64,000 bases of DNA, taken from contig CAZKMA010000001.1 of assembly GCA_964553615.1 (NCBI GenBank), forward strand, positions 1 through 64,000, read 5' to 3'. The translations under genes were made by a program, and so were the position numbers. This stretch comes from DATKUC01 sp964553615 (GTDB lineage: Bacteria; Spirochaetota; Spirochaetia; DSM-27196; DATKUC01). Numbering within the stretch: the stretch's first letter is position 1; every line of letters starts with the position of its first letter. The notes beneath the pieces were generated by a model, which saw nothing but the letters and a program-made list of their open reading frames with translations, was not told the origin of the DNA and did no database searches. Below are positions 33,693-41,733 of the stretch, in pieces.

Positions 33693-34174
33693 AGCGTTTC
33701 CAGTTCCGTCTTGACAGACTTTTGAAGGTCCGCGAGTACCATGAACGGGAGTGGGAAATCCGAATGGGCGATGCCACGCGTGCATGTGTCCGGATTGAGA
33801 ATGAGCTCGAATCCCTTGCGGTGGAACGGACGGGCACCCTCGAACAGAGTGCATCGAGCAGGGAAGAGGTCGATCCGACGCAGGCGTCCGTCGTCGATAT
33901 AGACGACCGTTTGACGCGGCAGAGATATCTCGAATTGATCGATCATAGGGTAGCCGACTTAAATGCAACACTATCGGAACGGGAGCTTGAGCGGGAACAG
34001 GTGCGGGAAAAACTTTCTGAGGCTTCCCGTCTGAAGAAGGTGCTCGATAAGCTGAAAGAGCGGAAGCAACAGGAATACCACCATTCCGCGGGAAGGCAGT
34101 CCGGGATCCTCCTTGACGAAATTGCCGGGAACTCGGTAGTGCGGAATCGGCAGAAAGGAGAAGATCGTGTCTGA
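33689..34174 (+). CDS. fliJ: Flagellar export chaperone FliJ
   Basis: 161 residues, almost entirely a two-helix antiparallel coiled coil, which is the FliJ shape (homologous to the F1 gamma subunit). Opens KRFQFRLDRLLKVREYHE, the family signature. It escorts export substrates and activates the gate with FliI. The ATG overlaps the fliI stop (ATGA) and its own stop overlaps flbB by eight bases. Confidence 0.9.
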   Translation: MKRFQFRLDRLLKVREYHEREWEIRMGDATRACVRIENELESLAVERTGTLEQSASSREEVDPTQASVVDIDDRLTRQRYLELIDHRVADLNATLSERELEREQVREKLSEASRLKKVLDKLKERKQQEYHHSAGRQSGILLDEIAGNSVVRNRQKGEDRV

Positions 34175-34802
34175 CTACAGGCGGGTTGGTTCTTTCCCGC
34201 GCATTTTTGTTCTCATACTGCTTGTCCTCGTGCTCCTGTTTGGAGGGCTCCTCTGGTTCGACTATCTGGGAATTATTGACGTAAAATCGACGCTTCAACC
34301 GGTCCTCTCGCCGGTCCTCTCGCTTGTGGGGATAAAACAGCAGACGGCTCCTCCGCCAAGTGACAGTCCACTTCTGCTTGACTCAGCTCGATTGCAGAAG
34401 GCTCAGGAATCGCTTCTGATTCGTGAACAGGACCTGCAGAAGCAGGAACAGCTGCTGAAAGAGGAATCGACGAAGCTGGACACGAAGGCAGCGGAAATCA
34501 AGGACCGGGAAACGAAACTTGCAGATCAGGAAAAATCGTTCAATGAAAAGCTGAAACAATACGACAATAGAAGAGCGAACCTGATTACGAACTCGGAGTA
34601 CTTGACGAATATGCCGCCCGACCAGGCGGTTGCCATTATGGCCAAGTACGACGATCAGCTTCTGATCGATACCCTGCGGGTAACGGATGAGCTGGCAAAA
34701 CAGTCAGGGAAGGCTTCGCTTGTGCCATACTGGCTGTCGAAACTGCCGCCTGCGAGGGTTGCGGAAATACAGAACAAGATGGCCATCAAACCCAGTCAAT
34801 AG
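34167..34802 (+). CDS. flbB: Spirochaete flagellar collar protein FlbB (MotE-like)
   Basis: 211 residues. One membrane helix at about 13-32 (IFVLILLVLVLLFGGLLWF) is followed by a coiled coil (about 72-130, repeated KLxxQExx pattern) and a C-terminal MgtE_N/MotE-like domain with YLTNMPPDQAVAIMAKYDDQLLIDTLRV. In Borrelia, FlbB anchors the periplasmic collar around the motor; position between fliJ and fliK is the same. GTG start overlapping fliJ. Confidence 0.85.
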   Translation: MSDYRRVGSFPRIFVLILLVLVLLFGGLLWFDYLGIIDVKSTLQPVLSPVLSLVGIKQQTAPPPSDSPLLLDSARLQKAQESLLIREQDLQKQEQLLKEESTKLDTKAAEIKDRETKLADQEKSFNEKLKQYDNRRANLITNSEYLTNMPPDQAVAIMAKYDDQLLIDTLRVTDELAKQSGKASLVPYWLSKLPPARVAEIQNKMAIKPSQ

Positions 34803-34815
34803 CTGGAGGTAGTGT

Positions 34816-36429
34816 GTGACCGTCGGCCAGCCCGAAAATCTGATCTACACGCTGAGTGGCTCTCGAAAGAGCTCAACTCAAACTGAATCGTTTGGCCTCC
34901 TTCAGCAATCGAATGGTTCCACGTCCTTTCAGTCACTTATGGATTCCCTTACCTCGATACAGAGAACGGCTCATGAACGTCCCAGACCGGGAAGCCCGGA
35001 TAGCCCGTACGATTCATCGGCAGCGGTTCAGGCAATTTACACGCCGGATTCACTCCCGTCAAAGAGTGTCGGGTCTGGAGAAAAGCCTGCGTCGCGTAGC
35101 GACAGTGTCTCCTCGGACGCAAAGAGTACCCATAGCGCCGGCTCGAGTTCTTCCGGCATCTCCGACGGTTCTCCGGCGTCCGGCGGCGGAGAAAAGAAGT
35201 CGGGCGGGGCAGAAGGTACCACCGGTTCAAAAGATTCCAACCCGGCGCAGGATGCCGGCAGGAACAGTTCCACGCAGACCGTGAAAGGCACTCCGCAAGA
35301 GACGGGTGGAAGTGCCAAACCGGCGGATGCCGGGAAGAAAGCAGGCAGTCTGGTGGGTAAGGTGAAGCAGCCATCAGAACATGCACAGCAGGATGTCGCC
35401 ACGAACAACTCGAAGAAGACCAAAGAGGGGGCCCGGAACTCGGCTGCCCTGCACAACGCAGAGAAGGCCGCAGGTGATGTTGGCAAGGTGGTGAATGCGG
35501 CGAAAAATCCCGTCAGGGAGGGCGCGACGCATGCACAACGCCAACCGACAATTGCGCGCGTTGGTGACCTCGTTGGAAACGGCAAGCTGCTTGCGGTTCA
35601 CGATCTGCGGTCGGGCACAAACGCCGCCACGCATGCCGTGCGGGCGGGAAGCGGCCTTACCTCCACTCTCCTCAACGCCCTTCATGCGTCAGCGAACGGG
35701 AGTTCGGGTGGCAAGGCCGGCGGTAATGGCGCAGGCAATCACCCGGGTGCTCAACATTCACACTCGGGGGGCCAGGAGCAAGTCCAGTCGGTTCCACGGG
35801 CTGGAAGCGAGATTGCGCAGGAGCTCGTTCGCATGCGGCAGCAGGTGGCCGAGCAGGCACCGAGCGATCGACATAGGGCCAGCGAACCCGGGACCGGCAA
35901 CAGTCAGGGGATTCTCCCGCTTTCGGCAGGTTCCGGAGCGCAGGCCGGACAGAATGCCCGTCCCGTTTCGGCGCCACAATCGGCAGCGTACACCGAACTG
36001 GCACGACAGCTGCGGGAGAACCTGAATACCGACATCGTCCGGGAAGCGAAAGTCACACTGAAAGATCAGAATTCGGGTGAAATCAAAATGACGCTGAGGC
36101 CTGAATCTCTCGGTCGCGTACGGATTAAGCTTCATATTGTCGACAATCGTATAGGCGGGCAGATTTTTGTCGACAATAAGAATGTGAAAGAAGTGTTTCA
36201 GCAGAATTTGAACCAGCTCTATCAGGCTTTTCAGGACAGCGGTTTTGATACCGGGATGCTCGAAGTAGCCGTTGGCAATGATGGCGGCCAGGAATTGCAA
36301 CACCGGCAGTCGCAAAGCCAGCCCGGCTCCCAGGCCGCACGAATTGCGTCCATCGGAATGCTCGAAGGGAGTGTGCCGCGGCTTGTGGATGCCTCGTATG
36401 GCGAGAGCCTCGTGAATCTCGTAGTGTAG
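34816..36429 (+). CDS. fliK: Flagellar hook-length control protein FliK
   Basis: 537 residues. The first 390 or so are low-complexity and rich in Ser, Gly, Ala, Lys and Gln, with no fold visible, as expected for the ruler part of FliK. The C-terminal Flg_hook domain (about 405-500) has the diagnostic MTLRPESLGRVRIKLHI. FliK sets hook length and switches export specificity. The start is a GTG with TGGAGGT upstream. It lies where Borrelia has flbC. Composition of the variable region means that its length differs widely between species. Confidence 0.88.
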   Translation: MTVGQPENLIYTLSGSRKSSTQTESFGLLQQSNGSTSFQSLMDSLTSIQRTAHERPRPGSPDSPYDSSAAVQAIYTPDSLPSKSVGSGEKPASRSDSVSSDAKSTHSAGSSSSGISDGSPASGGGEKKSGGAEGTTGSKDSNPAQDAGRNSSTQTVKGTPQETGGSAKPADAGKKAGSLVGKVKQPSEHAQQDVATNNSKKTKEGARNSAALHNAEKAAGDVGKVVNAAKNPVREGATHAQRQPTIARVGDLVGNGKLLAVHDLRSGTNAATHAVRAGSGLTSTLLNALHASANGSSGGKAGGNGAGNHPGAQHSHSGGQEQVQSVPRAGSEIAQELVRMRQQVAEQAPSDRHRASEPGTGNSQGILPLSAGSGAQAGQNARPVSAPQSAAYTELARQLRENLNTDIVREAKVTLKDQNSGEIKMTLRPESLGRVRIKLHIVDNRIGGQIFVDNKNVKEVFQQNLNQLYQAFQDSGFDTGMLEVAVGNDGGQELQHRQSQSQPGSQAARIASIGMLEGSVPRLVDASYGESLVNLVV

Positions 36430-36438
36430 GAGTGAGAT

Positions 36439-36873
36439 ATGGATCTGAGTACTACCATGAACAGCCAGGACCTTGCCAGGACCAAGATGCAGGTCGACAC
36501 GCTCAACGCAACGCTGAACAACGGAAAAAAAATCAAGCACTCACTCGGGAAGGATGATTTCCTGAAGCTGCTTATCACGCAGCTTACTCATCAGGACCCA
36601 TCGCAACCGATGAAAGATCAGGCATTCATTGCGCAGATGGCGCAGTTTTCCACACTCGAGCAGATGACGAACATGGCACAAGGGTTCACCAACATCTCGA
36701 ACCTGCTGAAATCCGGCGAGGCTATGAATCTCCTCGGAAAGACCGTGGACGTTTCGGCAGGTGACAAGACTATAACCGGGGTCGTCGATCAGGTGTCCAG
36801 TGGCCAGTACCCACAGGTTCTTGTAGACGGAAACTTCTATGATTACAGCCAGGTTGTACATATTAAGAAATAG
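36439..36873 (+). CDS. flgD: Flagellar hook-capping protein FlgD, short form
   Basis: 144 residues. It caps the growing hook. The conserved N-terminal domain is present (LGKDDFLKLLITQLTHQDPSQP near 34-55, then FIAQMAQFSTLEQM). The C-terminal Tudor/FnIII-like domains of the E. coli protein (231 residues) are missing, and only a short beta stretch follows. Short FlgD is common in spirochaetes and Firmicutes. Lies between fliK and flgE as expected. Confidence 0.93.
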   Translation: MDLSTTMNSQDLARTKMQVDTLNATLNNGKKIKHSLGKDDFLKLLITQLTHQDPSQPMKDQAFIAQMAQFSTLEQMTNMAQGFTNISNLLKSGEAMNLLGKTVDVSAGDKTITGVVDQVSSGQYPQVLVDGNFYDYSQVVHIKK

Positions 36874-36887
36874 GGGGACGTGAGCCT

Positions 36888-38291
36888 ATGATGCGATCAC
36901 TATGGGCCGGTGTTTCCGGTCTCGAGAATCATCAGATCCGAATGGACGTCATTGGTAACAACATTTCCAATGTAAACACCACCGGATTCAAGAAAGGGCG
37001 TGTGCAATTTCAGGATCTGATTTCTCAAACTATGGAAGGGGCTTCACGACCTCAGGTCAACCTTGGCGGGGTGAATCCGAAACAGGTTGGTCTTGGAATG
37101 AACGTGGCCTCAATAGACACCATTCATACCCAGGGTTCCCTTGAGACTACCGGGGTGAAAACCGACGTTGCCATTGAAGGAGACGGAATGTTCGTCCTTC
37201 GAAAGGGTGATCAGAAGTACTTCACCAGGGCCGGAGCCTTCGGATTGGATGCTGATGGCGTGCTCGTGAATCCCGCCAACGGAATGCGCGTCCAGGGTTG
37301 GAAAGCGCAGACCACGAACGGACAGACTTTCATCAACACGTCGGCCGATACAACCGACCTGCAGATTCCGGTGGGAGGCAAGGATCCGGCGCACGAAACC
37401 ACGCAGGTGGACCTGATGTGCAACCTGAACAAGAATACTCCAATAGTTCCGCCAAACCCAACGGCCGCAGAGACTCGTGATGGTACATGGACGGTAACCA
37501 AGCAGGTATTTGATCCGTTCGGCGTGAAACATGATTTGCAGATGGTGTTCAGCCGAGTTGCCAACGCACCCAACCAGTGGCAGGGAACGGTAACCATAGA
37601 CCCGAACACCGCGAACCCTATTACGCCCCAGGTTTCAATTGGAGGAACTCAGGGTCCGAACAATACCGTACTGGTTCAATTTGGCAATGACGGGACACTA
37701 CAGTCGGTAACAAACGCGGCCGGAGGCGTGGACAACACTGGTGCACTGAATGTCAATGTAACTTTCCCGGTCCCGGATCAGACTACCCCGGTTAATGCCG
37801 CAGGACAGCCTGGGCCACCGTTGAATCAGACGTTCAGCATGAACCTGGGAACCGTTGGATCGTACACGGATTCAATGACTCAGTTCAGTTCACAAAGTTC
37901 CACCAAGATTTTCAAACAGGACGGCTACCCGATGGGGTACCTGCAGGACTTTCGGATTGACCAGAGTGGCGTGATCACCGGAGTCTTCTCCAACGGAACA
38001 AAACGTCCGCTCGGTCAGCTGGCCATGGCGAACTTCGTAAATCCCGGCGGACTCGAGAAGGCAGGCGAAAACACGTACGTCCAGAGTATCAACTCCGGAG
38101 AGGCGGACATCGCACCGTCCGGACTTGCGGGACGGGGCAAGTTTATCGCGGGTGCGCTTGAAATGAGCAACGTGGATCTGGCACAGGCGTTTGCCGACAT
38201 GATAGTCACCGAACGTGGCTTCCAGGCGAACAGTAAGACAATACAGACGTCCGACCAGATGCTCCAGGAGCTCTTAACACTGAAAAGGTAA
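36888..38291 (+). CDS. flgE: Flagellar hook protein FlgE with lysinoalanine crosslink residues
   Basis: 467 residues, the structural subunit of the hook. The N-terminal SLWAGVSGLENHQIRMDVIG and NNISNVNTTGFKKGRVQF are followed by a variable middle and the C-terminal DMIVTERGFQANSKTIQTSD. Numbering from the first Met gives Lys165 in VGGKDP and Cys178 in DLMCNLNK. These are the same numbers as the Lys/Cys pair that forms the lysinoalanine crosslink between hook subunits in Treponema denticola. The ribosome site GGGGACG precedes two adjacent ATGs. Followed by flbD after 20 bases. Confidence 0.96.
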   Translation: MMRSLWAGVSGLENHQIRMDVIGNNISNVNTTGFKKGRVQFQDLISQTMEGASRPQVNLGGVNPKQVGLGMNVASIDTIHTQGSLETTGVKTDVAIEGDGMFVLRKGDQKYFTRAGAFGLDADGVLVNPANGMRVQGWKAQTTNGQTFINTSADTTDLQIPVGGKDPAHETTQVDLMCNLNKNTPIVPPNPTAAETRDGTWTVTKQVFDPFGVKHDLQMVFSRVANAPNQWQGTVTIDPNTANPITPQVSIGGTQGPNNTVLVQFGNDGTLQSVTNAAGGVDNTGALNVNVTFPVPDQTTPVNAAGQPGPPLNQTFSMNLGTVGSYTDSMTQFSSQSSTKIFKQDGYPMGYLQDFRIDQSGVITGVFSNGTKRPLGQLAMANFVNPGGLEKAGENTYVQSINSGEADIAPSGLAGRGKFIAGALEMSNVDLAQAFADMIVTERGFQANSKTIQTSDQMLQELLTLKR

Positions 38292-38302
38292 CGAGGTATA
38301 GT
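38274..38302 (+). promoter_or_regulatory. Internal promoter before flbD-motA-motB
   Basis: TTAACA at 38274-38279, a 17-base spacer, TATAGT at 38297-38302. It overlaps the flgE stop codon. The predicted transcript start (about 38309) is a few bases before the flbD ATG at 38312, so the message would be almost leaderless. Each hexamer has five of six consensus bases. Confidence 0.5.
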
Positions 38303-38311
38303 GTTGCGTAA

Positions 38312-38509
38312 ATGGTAAAAGTAACGCGTCTTGATGGAGTTTCGTACTATGTGAATCCCCATCAGATCGAATATATCGAGATAAATCCAGACACAACACT
38401 TATCATGCTTTCCGGCAAGCGTCTGGTGGTCCGAGAGGACTACCAGACCGTTTTTGATTCGATCGTCGCCTACCGTCGCCAGATTGGTGCCTTTAAGAAC
38501 GAGGAGTAA
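38312..38509 (+). CDS. flbD: FlbD family protein
   Basis: 65 residues, matching the FlbD/SwrD family: MVKVTRLDGVSYYVNPHQIE and the GKRLVVRED strand. B. subtilis SwrD (YlzI) raises flagellar motor power, and spirochaetes keep the gene between flgE and motA. No ribosome site lies at the proper distance (the nearest GAGG is about 18 bases upstream), so it may be translated from a leaderless message or by coupling to flgE. Confidence 0.88.
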   Translation: MVKVTRLDGVSYYVNPHQIEYIEINPDTTLIMLSGKRLVVREDYQTVFDSIVAYRRQIGAFKNEE

Positions 38510-38514
38510 GCAGA

Positions 38515-39300
38515 ATGGATCTCGGAACGATCATCGGCTTGATTGGAGGATCTGCCCTCGTCATAATCTCGATCGCACTTGGCGGCGCCGGGTTCAATAT
38601 CTATCTGTCCTTGAGTTCATTTGTCCTGGTATTTGGTGGGTCTTTCGGCGCACTGATGATCAGCAATCCGTTGAGCAGAATTCTGGGACTGATCCGATAC
38701 CTGAATCATGCCTTTCGAATTCCCGATCTCCGGGAAGAGAAAATCATCAGTGATCTTGTAGCGTTTTCCGAACGCGCGCGGCGGGAGGGACTCCTGGCGC
38801 TGGAAGACAATCTCGACGAGGTAGAAGACGAGTTCATGAGGAAGGGAATCCAGCTGGTCGTTGACGGTACCGACCCGGAAATAATCAAGAGTATTCTGTA
38901 CAACGAGCTGAATCAGGTTCAAGAACGACACGAGAGTGGCATCAAGATTTTTGACGACTGGGGGAGACTGGCTCCGGCATTCGGTATGATCGGAACATTG
39001 ATCGGACTGATTGCAATGCTGGCAAACCTCGGTGGCGATAAGACCGCTATCGGGCAGGGCATGGGGCTTGCACTGATAACGACCTTGTACGGGGCACTGG
39101 TTGCGAATCTGGTGCTTATTCCGGTGAAGAATAAACTGGAAGATCGAGACAAGGATGAGACGCGGGTAAAGGAGATTATCATAGAAGGGATCCTCTCCAT
39201 CCAGTCGGGCGACAACCCGCGGATCCTGCTCGAAAAGCTCATCTCGTTCCTGCCGCCAAGGCAGCGTGAATCCCTGCGGCAGGAGACGGTTCGAGAGTAG
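38515..39300 (+). CDS. motA: Flagellar stator protein MotA
   Basis: 261 residues, four membrane helices (about 4-22, 28-48, 155-177, 185-205) and a large cytoplasmic loop that touches FliG. The proline-bearing channel helix reads RLAPAFGMIGTLIGLIAML. The loop contains the charged segment EEKIISDLVAFSERARREGLL near 73-93. It forms the proton or sodium channel with MotB. Start five bases after flbD with GAGGAG upstream. Confidence 0.95.
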   Translation: MDLGTIIGLIGGSALVIISIALGGAGFNIYLSLSSFVLVFGGSFGALMISNPLSRILGLIRYLNHAFRIPDLREEKIISDLVAFSERARREGLLALEDNLDEVEDEFMRKGIQLVVDGTDPEIIKSILYNELNQVQERHESGIKIFDDWGRLAPAFGMIGTLIGLIAMLANLGGDKTAIGQGMGLALITTLYGALVANLVLIPVKNKLEDRDKDETRVKEIIIEGILSIQSGDNPRILLEKLISFLPPRQRESLRQETVRE

Positions 39301-39311
39301 GGGAAGGCCCA

Positions 39312-40040
39312 ATGCCGGCACCAAAAAGAAAAAAGAAGCAGAGCGAAGGAACGCCGGACTGGATGGTTACGTATGGCGATATGACCACGCTGTTGCTGAC
39401 GTTTTTCATCTTCATGTTCACTACTGCGGAAATAAACGGTTACAAGCTGCAGCTTATTCTTGCTGCTTTTCAGGGCCTCGGGTCACTGGACGGCGGGAAC
39501 ACTCTTCAGCATGGAAAACTTGCCGAGCTTGGCAACACCGTAATGAGCCTTCCGTCAATGCAGCCCGGTCGTGCTCTCGACAAGGCACGACGGCAGGCAA
39601 TTTCGCTCTTCGAGCCGGAAATCCGAAGCAAGACCGTCCGGGTTACCGAGGACGAGCGGGGACTGGTCATCAGTCTCGCCGCAGACGCATTTTTCAGGCC
39701 GGCGAGCGCGGAGGTGAATATCGAGGCAAGCAGGTCGCTCCTGCAACGCGTTGCAACGTTGTTATCGAGTAAGGACCTGTCCGGACGGAAGTTTCGTATA
39801 GAAGGACATACCGATTCGGCCCCAACGGATCCTAACGGGCCATGGCCATCTAACTGGGAACTTTCCGCCGCACGCGCGGCGAACGTTCTCCACTATCTGG
39901 TGGACTTCGGCGTGAACGAGAAGCAGTTCCAGATCATGGGGCTTGCCGACACCGTGCCTCTCATGAGTAACGCTACGCCCGAGGGCAGAGCCTACAACAG
40001 ACGGGTTGACATTGTCGTCCTGTCGAGTGGCAATCTGTAA
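39312..40040 (+). CDS. motB: Flagellar stator protein MotB
   Basis: 242 residues. The single membrane helix contains the essential ion-binding Asp23 in VTYGDMTTLLLTFF. The C-terminal OmpA-like peptidoglycan-binding domain holds IEGHTDSAP and SNWELSAARAANVLHYL (about 160-200). It anchors the stator to the wall. A lysine-rich start (KRKKKQ) precedes the helix. Follows motA after 11 bases with GGGGAAGG upstream. Confidence 0.95.
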   Translation: MPAPKRKKKQSEGTPDWMVTYGDMTTLLLTFFIFMFTTAEINGYKLQLILAAFQGLGSLDGGNTLQHGKLAELGNTVMSLPSMQPGRALDKARRQAISLFEPEIRSKTVRVTEDERGLVISLAADAFFRPASAEVNIEASRSLLQRVATLLSSKDLSGRKFRIEGHTDSAPTDPNGPWPSNWELSAARAANVLHYLVDFGVNEKQFQIMGLADTVPLMSNATPEGRAYNRRVDIVVLSSGNL

Positions 40041-40044
40041 TTCT

Positions 40045-40074
40045 CTGACCGGTGCCGATGATAGATGCTATACT
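40045..40074 (+). promoter_or_regulatory. Possible internal promoter before fliL
   Basis: CTGACC at 40045-40050, an 18-base spacer and TATACT at 40069-40074, in the 54-base gap between motB and fliL. The -10 is good, the -35 has four of six bases. Transcription would start near 40081, and a GGAGA site precedes the fliL ATG at 40095. Confidence 0.35.
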
Positions 40075-40094
40075 ACTGTTAGCGGAGATTCGAG

Positions 40095-40646
40095 ATGTCA
40101 GATGAACTGTTTGAAGCCGAAGAAGATGTGGGTGGAGGCGATCAGGCCGGTAAGAAACGGGTCGGCTTCCTGCCCGGTGTGGTCATCCAGATGCTCAAGT
40201 GGGTGGCAATCATTCTTGGCGCCGTCATATTCATTGTTACCGTAGTGGTCATAACGGTGAACATCCTGAACCGCGGCAGCAAGGCGCAGAGCCAGGAGCC
40301 GTTGTCGGCTCAATATCAGGCAACGAAACCGATTTATGCCTATTTTTCGGAAATCGGAGAGATTCGTGGACGGACCGCGGACTCGGTTCCGCACACCGTG
40401 ATCGTGGATCCGGTTCTCGGCTTCGACCCGAATAACAAAGCGTTGCAGGCGGAGCTCGGTCAGCGGGTCCCGGAGATCCGGGACATCGTTATCCGTTATT
40501 TCATTTCAAAGACCGCGTCGGAGCTTGATGGTCAGGCGAATATGCAGCGAGTGAAGGACGATCTGCGGGAGGAGATAAATCGAATTCTGGCAAATGGGAA
40601 GATTGCGGAGGTATTCTTTAAGAGTTACAACGTGGTTGAATTTTAA
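40095..40646 (+). CDS. fliL: Flagellar basal body-associated protein FliL
   Basis: 183 residues. One membrane helix at about 32-56 (VAIILGAVIFIVTVVVITV). The periplasmic part forms the stomatin-like FliL fold that rings the stator. The C-terminal RVKDDLREEINRILANGKIAEVFFKSYNVVEF is typical. In spirochaetes FliL also orients the periplasmic flagella. It stands between motB and fliM. Confidence 0.93.
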   Translation: MSDELFEAEEDVGGGDQAGKKRVGFLPGVVIQMLKWVAIILGAVIFIVTVVVITVNILNRGSKAQSQEPLSAQYQATKPIYAYFSEIGEIRGRTADSVPHTVIVDPVLGFDPNNKALQAELGQRVPEIRDIVIRYFISKTASELDGQANMQRVKDDLREEINRILANGKIAEVFFKSYNVVEF

Positions 40647-40707
40647 TCGATAGTGTGTATGAATTCAGGGTGAACCCCGGGGAGGGGCTCTTAAGGCGGG
40701 GACGAAC

Positions 40708-41733
40708 ATGACGGAAGTGCTATCCCAGGACGAAATTGATCAGTTGCTTACGGCAATTTCGTCAGGGGACATCGAAACCGAAGAAATTCATCAGCCGGCT
40801 GACCAGCGGAAGATCAAAATATATGACTTCAAGCGGCCGGACAAGTTTTCGAAGGAACAGATTCGAACGGTTTCGATCATGCATGAAACCTTTGCTCGCC
40901 TGACAACGACTGCGCTCAGTGCTCAGCTCCGGAGTCTTGCTCAGGTACATGTTGCGTCGGTTGATCAGCTCACCTACGAAGAGTTCATTCGTTCCATTCC
41001 GAATCCGACCACTCTTGCCGTAATAAACATGGATCCTCTGAAGGGATCGGCAATCCTCGAGATAGACCCTGCAATAACTTTTTCAGTAATAGACAGACTG
41101 TTCGGCGGCCAGGGCGAGGGTCCGAAGGTTACGCGTGAACTCACCGACATCGAGCAGTCGGTTATGGAAGGCATAATTGTACGGATTCTGGGAAACATGC
41201 GAGAAGCGTGGAGCCAGGTCATTGATCTTCGGCCCAGACTTGGTCAGATAGAGACAAATCCGCAGTTTGCGCAGATTGTGCCGCCAACTGAAATGGTGGT
41301 CCTGGTTACCCTCGAAACGAAGGTTGGTGACGTCGAGGGGATGATGAACTTCTGTATTCCTTATCTTACCATCGAACCAATCATATCGAAACTTTCTGCG
41401 CAATACATGTATTCATCGATCAGACGAGGAGCCACCACCGAAAACCTGAATATTATCCGCGATCGTCTTTCTACCATTGAGGTGACGGTCGTGGCCGAGA
41501 TTGGACAGATGGACCTTACCGTGCGCGATGTGCTTTCGCTTCGTGCGGGGGACGTAATTCGGCTCCCGAATGTTCGAGTGAACGATCCGATGATCCTGAA
41601 AATCGGGAACCGGCCGAAGTTCCAGTGCAAGCCGGGGCAGGTCGGAAATAAGATGGCGGTGCAGATCATTAAAAAACTCGAGGATATCGAACAGGAAGAC
41701 TTTGAGGAACTGGTCGTCGAAGGAGAAGAGTAA
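40708..41733 (+). CDS. fliM: Flagellar motor switch protein FliM
   Basis: 341 residues. The N-terminal CheY-P docking peptide LSQDEIDQLL sits at 5-14. The CheC-like middle domain (about 40-230) and the C-terminal SpoA domain (about 250-330, MDLTVRDVLSLRAGDVIRL) follow in the normal order. It builds the C-ring. The 61-base gap before it is G-rich and ends with GCGGGGACG as a ribosome site. The stop shares one base with the fliY start. Confidence 0.96.
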   Translation: MTEVLSQDEIDQLLTAISSGDIETEEIHQPADQRKIKIYDFKRPDKFSKEQIRTVSIMHETFARLTTTALSAQLRSLAQVHVASVDQLTYEEFIRSIPNPTTLAVINMDPLKGSAILEIDPAITFSVIDRLFGGQGEGPKVTRELTDIEQSVMEGIIVRILGNMREAWSQVIDLRPRLGQIETNPQFAQIVPPTEMVVLVTLETKVGDVEGMMNFCIPYLTIEPIISKLSAQYMYSSIRRGATTENLNIIRDRLSTIEVTVVAEIGQMDLTVRDVLSLRAGDVIRLPNVRVNDPMILKIGNRPKFQCKPGQVGNKMAVQIIKKLEDIEQEDFEELVVEGEE

